Assembly: GCA_949361645.1 (NCBI GenBank)
Contig: OX442425.1
Location: 5,566,884 to 5,630,883, forward strand
From: Spongilla lacustris
Lineage: Eukaryota; Porifera; Demospongiae; Spongillida; Spongillidae
Reading direction: 5' to 3'
DNA length: 64,000 nt
Shown here piece after piece: positions 1 through 9,597 of this stretch (position 1 is its first letter; each line of letters begins with the position of its first letter). A program made the position numbers and the translations under genes. Below the pieces are notes generated by a model. That model had not been told where the DNA came from, ran no database searches, and saw nothing but the letters and a program-made list of their open reading frames with translations.

Positions 1-514
1 TTGTCTTCCAGTGTATATAACACATGTAGTATGTGTTGTGCAGTGACTATTCATGTACTTGTTGCAGTCTTCACAGCTGGAGAGGAGTCATCATCCAGGT
101 GTGCCATCCTTGAATCCCAGCTGAAGGAATCATCATCCTAATGTCAGCTCCTGCAGTCCCAGCTGACCGAGTTGGTATGAATTACATGTAGCACGTTTAA
201 TGGCCACTGTTTTGTCATTGCAGAGCTCTACATTGAGGTGCATGTATTTATAATGTACAATATACATGTACATGTACTACGCACAGGTACACATGCGACA
301 TGTATATATGTAATTTAACTGCCTAAATTTTATATGTGTTCTAAATACTATCAATATTTCTTTCTGTCACCTTCAATTTGATTGGCAGATAGCTGTGCTA
401 TAGAGTGGACAGGGAACCCCGCAGCAGATGGACACTGCAGTGGAGTGAACGTATGGCAGATACATGTGCATGTAGGTTGGATTTCTAGGAGCTACATGTA
501 CTTGCGAGGGAGGT

Positions 515-592
<78 letters not shown>

Positions 593-2190
593 CTTTGCAT
601 GTGGGTTTCTAAGGATTAAGAGGGTTGGCATTTGATGCTGTGGTTTTAGTTCTGTTTGTATGTGCTTAAAGGTTAGGTTTGCAGCTACATGTACATTATA
701 ATGGACTACTTGTACTTGTGAGGGAGAGGCTTGTACCATCTGGTGTGTTTGTGTGAGTTTGTGTTTGTGTGAGTGCCTACTGCCATATCCCTTCTCCTAC
801 TGTTATGTTGGCCTTGGTTCCTGACCTCTACATGTACCACAAAACCCACAAGTGCAGTCCAATGTGTACACAACCATTGTCTTGGATAAAATGAATACAA
901 TCAAATCATCTTGTGAGCTGTGTACACTTTGATTGGCTGATAGCAATGCAGTAAACCAGCTACATATACATGTACACGTTTGAGTGGACAGTAGACACTG
1001 CAGTGGAGTTGAGCCTATGGCAGATACATGTTCATGTACATGTACATGTACATCTAGGTTGTACTTCTAAGGACTACTACTACTTGTGAGGGAGGGGCTT
1101 GTACCGTCTGATGTGTTTGTGTGTGTATGTTTGTGTGTGTGTGTGCATGTGCGTACCTAAGGGTTAGTCGTGCAGCTACATGTACATGTATGTTGGATTC
1201 TACTTATGAGGGAGGGGCTGTACCATCATGTGTGCGTGACTGTGTGTGTATGTATGTGTGTGTGTGTGTGTGTAGCAGTGGCAATGACTGGTTATCTTAT
1301 CTCACATCAATGGGTAGAGCAGAACTCTTAGTCATGCATGTAATGAGCTGTACAGTGATACATATATAATGGGAAAGCTTCCATACACTCTTTGACTTGT
1401 TGAAATATGGGTTGAAGGAGCTTACAGCTGCTCCTCTATACCCCAGCAGGCCCAGGAGTGAGGCATACATGCAGGTCAATTGTACCCCCACAAACTGGAA
1501 ATCCTGGATCCATCACTGAAATTGAATGTACTCTTGCCAGGATCAGCTGAACAGGATGCCATTAACATGAAGGAGTTACCCCTCAAACACTTCCAAATTC
1601 TGAGGCCACACCCCTAGTTCTTCCTAACTGCTGCAAAATGACTGTATGTGTACACTGTTAGAAATGACAACCTTATGCATTATCGCACATTGCACATTAG
1701 CTCATTTTTTTCTGTCCTTACACCCACAACGTACATGTAATATGTGCTTCTGTACTCAATGTTACATATACACAATGTATGTGATTACAGATGACATGTA
1801 TAATGTGACCATGATACATTGAAGGGGTTCATCCTGTTGCCTGTAACTATCAAGGATGCATTTCATCTTCTTTGTTCGATCTGGTTTGGTTTTGTATTGA
1901 TATTTGTGTCTCTTCCATTCTGATCCATTGCCTTGTCATTCTTTTGTAAGAAATATGTCTCTGGCAGGATTCCAATTATTTTTGCTGAAGTAAGCTTATA
2001 TCCATTTTGCATCATCATTTAGCTTCTCAACAGCTATATACATGTACAGTACACATACAGGTACAATACTATGTCAGTGTACAATCATATTCACTAACCT
2101 TGGCAGCTAAACTGCTTCACATTTCCGTTGTCTTTCATCATGGCAGGAATATGCTTAGCCAAGATGTGCATTTTTGTCTTTGTATCCTTA
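1..2190. repeat. Repeat-rich spacer with degenerate direct duplications
   Basis: I see no gene here; the open frames are translations of GT/CA repeats. A block around 378-760 (a 'gattggc.gatag' start, then a 'ggacactgcagtgga' segment and 'ggcagatacatg') recurs in degenerate form at about 931-1,130, and its later part recurs again at about 1,164-1,280. Each copy carries 'gagggag.ggcttgtacc' followed by GT-rich sequence. The ACATGTAC palindrome is frequent, for example at 1,024-1,055. The stretch from about 1,300 to 2,190 shows nothing recognisable. Confidence 0.5.
513..590. repeat. (GT)n microsatellite
   Basis: Nearly perfect GT dinucleotide run of about 70 bp. Long Val/Cys and Thr/His open frames on the two strands here are artefacts of the repeat. 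Confidence 0.97.
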
Positions 2191-2194
2191 CAAA

Positions 2195-2475
2195 GCATGG
2201 GCGTCCAGCTTTTCTGGAAGGGGGGGCCAGGATAGGGCAAGGGGGGCGCCATTTGACAGCAGTGAATAAGTTGTTTGCTTTTGGCCAATTGAACCAGCGA
2301 GGGGGGGGGGGGAGTGCTGTTCACTTTCGGCCGATTCAATAAGTGAGGTGTTAGGTGTCTGCTCTTTCGGCCAATCCAGTCATTCAATCAGTGGGGGGAG
2401 GGTGCTGTCCACTTTCAATGCGCATGTATGTAAACTTTTATTACAGGGGGGGGGGGGGAGGGGGGCCTTGTTCCA
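2195..2475 (+). repeat. Poly-G tandem repeat element, family shared with intron 1 of the minus-strand Ig-like gene
   Basis: Starts with 'catgggcgtccagcttttctgg' type sequence and contains about three units of 'gtgctgtccactttc(ggcc.attcaa)', each followed by a run of 8-14 G. The same unit in opposite orientation occurs at about 49,450-49,560. The opening resembles ends of hAT-type MITEs, but I could not find both termini or a target duplication. Confidence 0.55.
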
Positions 2476-4150
2476 AAGTTTTGGACATAGCAAGAAAAGA
2501 TTTTATCCACTCTTCATACAGTAGATCAACTTATGAATGATGCATAACCATTTACACAAATATTTACCTTGGTCTGAAGTGTCTCAGCATCAGGGCTCCA
2601 GCTTGACACCTGCTTGTATATGTTTTCAAACTCCTACATTTCACAGTTCTATATACAGAATTGCTTCAAACTACAGTGCCGGAATACATGTATGCACAGG
2701 TGTCTCCATCATGTGCACACTACACACACTGATGTAGAGCTGTGTAGTATATATATATATATGTGCTTCAAACACGGGTACACACACCAATGATGTCCAC
2801 ACATATACCTGTATACAGTGGTACTTACATCCACATACATCAGATACCGGTATAAATAATAATAATTTGGACACACACACACAAACACACACATGCATGT
2901 ACATGCACACGCACACACACACAAACACACACACACAAACACACTCACACACACACACACACATCAGCTGAACGTGGGAGAGGAGGAAGCAGGAATAGGC
3001 AACATCTGTCAGTATCACTTACAGTTTCCAGTCATGCATTTGCTACAGATGTTAAATTTACATGTACAAGAAGCACACCATTACATGCCTATAACATCAG
3101 GGATTTACCGCACCTACCCCACCTCCTGGTTTACACTTGGCATGTTACTTGCTGTTCTGTCAATCAATCCAGCTGGTTCGCAAACATGCCTTTTAACTGT
3201 ACATACATATGAAGGGAAAATAATACTGCAGCAATGCAGGTAGAACATCGATCATAGCACAAACTTTCATGAATCCCTCAATTGTATTTAGCCAGTCAGA
3301 CACTCAATGTTTTGGCATATACAAAGTGCCACCACAACCTGTACAAAAATAAATAAATAATACTTTCTCTTTTCCTCCTCCCTTCAATTTCCTCACCTCC
3401 CCTTCCATATCCCTCCCTCCTCATCCCGTCAATTTTCCTACCTCCCTTCACTCTCGCTCCTCTTATCTCCTTTCCTCCCCTTATCCCCATTCACGCTGCC
3501 GGCCCCAGCTCTCATTTTATGGGGAATGTCAAATGAAGTACTATCAGACTGAAAGGATTGTGTGTGAAAGGAAAAAGGTAAGCTAGCTGGGTTTGTTTAA
3601 AAATATATTTTAAAAATGAATAATACCATGCTTTCCAGAATGGAAGAATAGTTTATCTAGTGTTGTAAAGTGGTTAAGAAGACACTTATATTGGGTTGAA
3701 GTAAAGGACGTAAGTTAACCTGTTCTCTTCTACAGTATGCAATATGTGTGTTCAGGTGTATTCTAGTAATCACTAGCGTTTTTATTTCAGGGAGTTCAAG
3801 TGTCAGCTTAAATTGATTTTCCACATAGAATGCTCTATAGCTGCAGGAACAATCAGAAGGAACAGTGTGCATGGATGTCACTATGGATGTAATATAGCGT
3901 TGCTGTTGTGTTAACTTTATGTACTTAACTGCAGGTGCCACAACAAAGCACTGTTGTACATGTACATGTACATGTGATCATGTTTCAAAAGATTCAACCA
4001 CATGCAATGGCGTCCTAGGCTGGTTTGTTTCTCAGACACTCGATACCTGAGGATGCACTCGGATAGCTCACAACATCAACAACCATTCATTCATTATACT
4101 GAATCATACACGTAATCACATACACACATGTGATCCTATATATCTCTAAC
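2476..4150. repeat. Spacer with simple repeats
   Basis: Holds a (TA)n run at about 2,746-2,761, a (CA)n tract at about 2,870-2,962 and a polypyrimidine stretch (cctccc type) at about 3,360-3,490. No coding segment is convincing. ACATGTAC repeats occur at about 3,955-3,975. At about 4,037-4,069 lies a 33-bp segment ('cgatacctgaggatgcactc') that recurs at 5,839-5,871 next to the gag relic and may be an LTR fragment. Confidence 0.5.
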
Positions 4151-4178
4151 TCTAATCACTGAATGTTTCCGAACATCA

Positions 4179-4605
4179 CAGTTCCTCCCCATTTCACACT
4201 GGTGACAGACCACCATCCCTTGGTGTCCATTCTCAACCCGGAAAAGGGATTACCAGCAGTGACGGCAGCACGGTTGCATTGGTATATGCGGTAGGCTAGC
4301 CCTGTCTTGATATCAGGTACAAGAGTACCACTCAGCACACAAATGCTGATGCACTATCACGTCTCCCAGTGGTGGCCGACATGCAGATGGCACAAATGGA
4401 CGAGGAGGAAGGAGGGACATTCACAACTACAAACTCTCCCTGTTGCAGTGGCAGAATTACAAAGAACAACAACAATTAAGGGACCTGGTGTTAGCAAGGG
4501 TGTTTCAGCGTATTCAGGAGGGATGGCCACCCAAAAATACAGAAGAGATTATACATGTAAAGCCATGCTTTGAGTAGAGACATGAACTATACAGCAGAAG
4601 GGCAC
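4179..4605 (+). pseudogene. Ty3/Gypsy-type pol fragment: RNase H end and following linker
   Basis: Read in shifting frames, the plus strand gives the end of a Gypsy RNase H. A 'TDHHPL' start lies at about 4,205, then 'NPEKGLPAVTAARL', then 'NADALSRLP' at about 4,341-4,369, the classic end of this domain. The following frame gives 'RVFQRIQEGWP' and 'HVKPCFE', matching the region between RNase H and the integrase zinc finger. An in-frame stop at about 4,291 and at least two frame changes show it is dead. No integrase follows, because a minisatellite begins at about 4,610. The nearby gag relic is on the opposite strand, so the two pieces come from different insertions or from a rearrangement. 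Confidence 0.75.
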
Positions 4606-4609
4606 AGGG

Positions 4610-4885
4610 AGAGGTATAGGCCTGTACCGCTGTTCATGGAGGGGTACAGGCCTGTACAGGGAGGGGTACAGGGATACAAGCCTGGACAAGGGTACAGGCC
4701 CTGTTCAGGGAGGGGTACAGAGGGTACAACCCTGTACGGGGGGGAGGGGGTGTACAGGCCTGCACAGGGGTACAGGCTTGTACAGGGGTGCAGGCCTATA
4801 CAGGGAGGGGTACATGGGTACAAGCCTTGGGGGCGGGGGGGGGGGGGTACAGGACTGTACAGGGAGGGGTAGTGGCCTATAAAAT
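4610..4885. repeat. Minisatellite built on the palindrome GTACAGGCCTGTAC
   Basis: A roughly 20-24 bp unit of the form 'ggtacaggcctgtacaggg' is repeated about a dozen times with drift. Several units contain the palindrome GTACAGGCCTGTAC or half of it. A 12-base G run interrupts the array at about 4,833-4,845. The Tyr/Pro-rich open frames across it are repeat artefacts. Confidence 0.85.
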
Positions 4886-4964
4886 TGTACAGGCCTGTAC
4901 AATTTGGGGTGCAACCAATTGTATTGATACATAGCAGTTGTTCATTCATGATGAACTCCACATA

Positions 4965-5795
4965 CATATAGGTTTACCCAACTTCCTCTGTTTCATTCCA
5001 TCTTCTGCTAGGCCATGTAGTGATCCCCATTGCAGTCTGTCCCATTCTTCTTCACTTTCATCGTTCCCCTTTAGTTCCTTCACGGAGTGGTCTCTTGTGG
5101 GTACACCCTTTCCAACACCTGTTCCTTCTGCCCTTTTCGTTGCACAACACGCCTTCTCAATGTGCCCCCATTTCCTGTAAAATTTGCAAACTTTGTTTCT
5201 GAACCTGCACTGTTGAGTATCATGCGCTCCTCCACACCTGTTGCAAGCCCCTGGGCCTGACAGTCTCCCCCTTCTTGGTGCATGGTGCTGCCACTTGATG
5301 TACTTCAGTCTTGTTCCTGTTTTGTGACACTCTGCAACTGTTCTGCGCGTCCGCTATTTCCGCTATCTCCAGCACCTTGGCAAAAGTGAGGTCTGCCTTT
5401 GTGTGGAGTCTCTTCTGTACTAAAGAACACTCTGTCTGACTCTCTCAGCGTCTCTGATAACGTCGCACCAAACGCACAGTTCTGCCAACTTGCTGCATAC
5501 CACATATCACACTTTCTCTCTCTTTTGTCCCGTTTGTGGAAGCGGAACCGTGCGTTCTGCGATGACTAGAGGTTTCGGCGCTACGTGTGTCGTTAAGGCT
5601 GCGACCAGTTGCTCGTGCGTTCGGTCTTCCAATTGCTACGAGCGCTCGGAGCAGGCCAAATGTAAAACTAATACAGGCGAGGAAAGCATCCTTTTTCTGT
5701 TCGGCTTCTACCTTATTTGCCAGGAAGAAATGTTCTAGCCGCTTGACGTGTTAACTCAACCAGTCTTCCGTTGACCCGTCATACTCCCCTGCCAT
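4965..5795 (-). pseudogene. Gag relic of a Ty3/Gypsy-type LTR retrotransposon
   Basis: Reading the minus strand from an ATG at 5,795, the start resembles Gypsy gag ('MAGEYDGSTEDW', then a stop). Next comes 'LEHFFLANKVEAEQKK' at about 5,745-5,690. 'THEQLVAALTTHVAPKPL' follows in another frame, then 'FGATLSETLR' and 'ADLTFAKVLEIAE', all typical of the retroviral-like capsid region. At about 5,253-5,165 lie nucleic-acid-binding zinc knuckles: an intact C-x2-C-x4-H-x4-C and a second one whose second cysteine is replaced by tyrosine. Upstream (5,796-5,835), 'tggcgacgaggg' looks like a primer-binding site. Several stops and frame changes make this a pseudogene. The family encodes the particle protein. 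Confidence 0.72.
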
Positions 5796-5838
5796 CCTTC
5801 TTAGCTATATCCCATGCACCCTCGTCGCCACTGTAGAG

Positions 5839-6636
5839 TCTCGATACCTCAGGATGCACTCGAATAACTCAGATCCAGCTATAGCTACGTGTAGGCTTAC
5901 ATCTCTTGTCTGAGCAGCCGGTCTAGGTAAGCAGCCTAACATATCATTCTCATTTCAATACATCGATCTGTGTCTACTCCGCGGTGTAAGAAAACACAGA
6001 CTCGAAGCTTTTAGTATGTACTAGTAGTTACCCCGCCCGGTACGGGCGGCATCTGGCCCACCACGCCCTCTGCTTGACTCCAGCTCTATAGGTATGGGGT
6101 CTCATTTTATTAACTATATAGAATATCCTTGATTTTACTAAGTATCTATGGCAACACATAGAAACGCCATTTAAAAATGGCGCCTTATTGCACCAAAACT
6201 GATTTACTATTTTTAAAAATGGTCCCCAAATTCTTCACGACAACATCCACTTTTTTCCATATATTATATTACTTGGATAGTTGTAGAATTGTTTCAGAGG
6301 GTGGCAAAAGTTCTAACCCCCCTCTGTTCATTAGTTTTAACTAATGGAATATCTTAATTAGCATGATTTTTTTCCATTTTCTGTACAAGTCTATGGAATA
6401 TCATATTTTCAGAAATGGTCCCAGAATTTTGGACGATACAAGGTACAAAATTTGAAATTGCTTACATTTAAACATTGTTTGGAGTAGTATTAGTGGGTGG
6501 CAAAAGTTGCAGGTTCGTTAGTTAAGTAAATAATAATCAAGTTAGTAAAAACGCCATACATTCTCTATGGAACGTACCGCGGAATGAAATCCAAAAATTT
6601 ACAAACCGCAACTTTCGTGTCCGTTGATTTCTCCAT
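5839..6636. other. Spacer, AT-rich, possible LTR remnant at its left end
   Basis: 5,839-5,871 repeats 4,037-4,069 and lies just upstream of the putative primer-binding site of the gag relic, so it may be the inner end of a 5' LTR. The rest (6,100-6,636) is AT-rich. It contains paired 'gtggcaaaagtt' segments at about 6,302 and 6,497 and nothing else I can name. Confidence 0.35.
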
Positions 6637-7717
6637 ATGAGCTACCAAAATGATGTCAGAAAACAAGACCAAAATTCTGCATATAGTGATGAGTCCGAGA
6701 ACAATGACCACAGTACTAGTGATAGTGAACACATTGAAATCAGTAGCAGTAGTAGTATTATATCTGAAACCAGCAGCCCAACCAATGATGTACAGAACCA
6801 GACTGAATCACAATTTCTAATTCCGGATTATAAGAATCAACCAGATCCAGATGACATATGTGGCCTACAATGGGGGAAAGACCATTACAGTCGACATTTT
6901 CCTTCTCTTAGTAGATGCTTGTACACGTGAGTTAAGACATGATCAATTTAGATGTTAAGTTGTAACATTGGTCAAACAATTTCTTTTAGAGATAATAAGT
7001 GTCCTTTTTCAAGAGAATTTATAAGAAGAGAAGTGAAAGCTATGGAAGTAATAAGCATTTCATGATCATGATTTGGTAGTTTAGGTCATACCCTGTGAAT
7101 GCATTTCAGCCCATGATAAGGAACATTTTAGAAGAAAAGCAGTTAACCAGACTATCACTAGAAAATCAAAATTGTGGAAAAAATCACCAAGACGGATTGA
7201 TTTACATCACTGCTATGATATGGTACCTCAACCCATTTTTATACCTGTAGGCATTTAAACATTATATCTATACTACAGGTTTTAGAGATATTTCGTTACC
7301 TGCAAGAGCTGGAAAGTGATGCTAAATCAACAGGCATTATATGCACTACACTTATAAATAAATTTATTGTTTGGCCTGAGGTAAATAAATTCTACATGTA
7401 TTTCCCCTCAATAAACACACTGTCATGCAGATTATGACTACTCTCATGATGAAGAAATATGCAGTGGATCATCAGCAAGCTGTTGAATGTTTTCTCGGAC
7501 ACAGGTTACCCCATTAACTGTATAACCGGGCTGTATATTATACACCATCTGTGCTGCTGTCTTATATCACAGGAAGTACTCCATTTTCACAATGCAAATC
7601 CAAACGTTTTGCAGTCACATATTGTGTAACTTTGCATTACAGTTCCAAGAAACAATTCAATCACTTCATTGTTACAATGCATACGTGTATCAATACCACG
7701 TAAAACAACCATTATAG
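6637..7717 (+). CDS. Unrecognised spliced gene or recently broken pseudogene, six candidate exons
   Basis: I do not recognise the product. Exon 1 (6,637-6,926) starts at an ATG and encodes an acidic, Ser/Glu-rich low-complexity head ('SDESENNDHSTSDSEHIE') ending in 'GLQWGKDHYSRHFPSLSR' before a GTGAGT donor. Candidate later exons are 6,990-7,047, 7,110-7,246, 7,279-7,380 ('VLEIFRYLQELESDAKS'), 7,431-7,504 and 7,573-7,717, ending at TAG. The last three join in frame across introns of 50 and 68 bp with good GT/AG borders. The join of exons 2-3 to exon 4 is off by one base, so either a small exon or an alternative splice site is missed or the gene is frameshifted. The acidic head resembles N-termini of transposon-derived proteins, but that is a guess. 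Confidence 0.45.
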
Positions 7718-7732
7718 CCAAGGTGAGAGGAT

Positions 7733-8615
7733 GGCTGTAGTGATGAACCATGTGCATATCCATGTGAGGCTATACACCAGCAGTGCACAGGTGTGCTTAC
7801 TCTACTTCAGGGTACCACTGGTTTTGACCACACCCCTTCCTCACATAAGATAATCAGCCATCATCTGCATGGTGATGTTAAAGAATCTAAGGTGCGGGCA
7901 TAGCTGCAGTGATGAACAACATTCATAGCCATATAAGGTAAAGGTGCTTACTCTACTTCAGGGTACCACTAGTTTTGACCACACCCCTTCCTGGAGTTAG
8001 ATAGGCAGCCATCTTGTGGTGATGGTGTAGTGATGAACCACGTGCATATCCATGTGAGGCTATACACCAGCAGTACACAGGTGTGCTTACCCTACTTCAG
8101 GGTACCACTGGTTTTGACCACACCCCATCCTGGAGTTAGATAGGCAGCCATCTTGTGGTGATTTTTAAAATCTTAGGTGTCAGTATGGCTGTAGTGATGA
8201 ACCACGTGCATATCCATGTGAGGCTATACACCAGCAGTGCACAGGTGTGCTTACCCTACTTCAGGTTACCACTGGTTTTGACCACACCCCTTCCTGGAGT
8301 TAGATAGGCAGCCATCTTGTGGTGATTTTTAAAATCTTAGGTGTCAGTATGGCTGTAGTGATGAACCACGTGCATATCCATGTGAGGCTATACACCAGCA
8401 GTGCACAGGTGTGCTTACCCTACTTCAGGGTACCACTGGTTTTGACCACACCCCTTCCTGAAGTAAGATAGGCAGCCATCTGGTGGTGATGGCTGTAGGG
8501 ATGAACCACGTGCATATCCATGTGAGGCTATACACCAGCGGTACACAAGGGTGCTTACCCTACTTCAGGGTACCACTGGTTTTAACCACACCCCTTCCTG
8601 GATGTAGATAGTCAT
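7733..8615. repeat. Tandem repeat, six units of about 125-165 bp
   Basis: Units begin near 7,733, 7,901, 8,023, 8,185, 8,350 and 8,489. Each contains 'gatgaaccacgtgcatatcc', 'caccagcagtgcacaggtg', 'cttcagggtaccactggt' and 'ttgaccacaccccttcctg'. Units three and four also share a 'tttttaaaatcttaggtgtc' tail. Units are 85-98% alike by eye. Spacing is regular and unit length too large for a CRISPR. It starts directly after the stop codon at 7,717. 8,616-8,857 shows nothing. Confidence 0.85.
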
Positions 8616-8857
8616 GAAGGTAGAAAATGTGTGATATTCAAATTGCAATTCGGAGGTATACATGAACATAAACGCTCGATGGATCGCTATGTCTAGAATT
8701 TGTTACTTTTTGAAATAAAAAGATGTTATTTTAGTTGGTTTCTGCCAAAAGAACCTCAATTTTATTCATAACTAGATAATGGCCGGTCATTATCAAAATA
8801 ACGATCTAACCGCTGGAATGTGAGGCTGAGGAATGTGAGGCTAACTTCTATTCGGTG

Positions 8858-9590
8858 AATGCGAAGGATGTCATGTACGTATAAGTGCGTTGTTTGTAAC
8901 CAGCTTAAGTGTAACCTCTCTCCTCCCCACCCATGCGCTTCCATGCATTTGTCAATCCGCGAATGCGAAGGATGTCATGTACGTATAAGTGCGTTGTTTG
9001 TAACCAGCTTAAGTGTAACCACTCTCCTCCCCACCCATGCGCATTTGTCAATCAACGGGAGTAAAACCGGATCGATGAAATATCATCTACATGTAATCGT
9101 GTGGAGCTTCCCTCATTTGAGCTTGGCACTGGAACTTTTAGTGCTGCCATTTTGTTGTATTTTTAATAATGCAGGCACTGTTTTTTTGTTTGTTCTTTTT
9201 TTTTCCAACAAAAAGATAAATTAATCCGCGCTACGCAAATGAACAAGACATGTGATCAAAATTCAATTCAACTATCTCTGAATGCATGGAACGTATACAG
9301 TCCGTCGAGATTTGTTTCATAAACGAATGTCTGCGTACAACTGACACGTGCATGTGCATGCAGCAGCATTCGAAGTCACCATCCGATCAGCATGCAATTG
9401 AAAAAATCAGTGACTGTATGAAGTTATTACCCATAACTATACGCACAACTTACTAATATTTATCACACTGGTGCATGGTCCATATTCTAGTGCGCACCAT
9501 TCCCGCGACCGACAGTGCATGGCTTTTATTACATTTTAGAACGCGTATTTGGGTAGAGCGGGCAGTGCAAAGTATAACAATATTAACCTA
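8858..9590 (+). pseudogene. 3' fragment of the Cys-rich peptide gene family plus its downstream flank, end segment duplicated
   Basis: The last codons and 3' flank of the peptide gene at 11,993 recur here twice in tandem: about 8,858-8,935 and 8,962-9,035, a roughly 105-bp unit. The signal peptide and propeptide part is missing, so this cannot make the product. Downstream sequence (about 9,045-9,590, including 'ggtgcatggtcca' and 'gggtagagcgggcagt') parallels 12,285-12,830, which shows that a larger block was duplicated and not just the exon. The 2.1 kb transposon at 9,598 abuts it. Confidence 0.7.
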
Positions 9591-9597
9591 GTTGTGT

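Noticed and set aside
373..739. Open frames rich in His/Thr or Val/Cys on both strands
   Set aside because: They are translations of the (GT)n microsatellite.
2671..3018. Cys/Val-rich minus-strand frames and matching His/Thr plus-strand frame
   Set aside because: Produced by the (CA)n tract at 2,870-2,962.
4570..4967. Tyr/Pro/Gly-rich frames
   Set aside because: Translations of the GTACAGGCCTGTAC minisatellite.
7733..8615. CRISPR array
   Set aside because: Units of 125-165 bp are repeated throughout, with no short repeat plus unique spacer pattern; the genome is eukaryotic.
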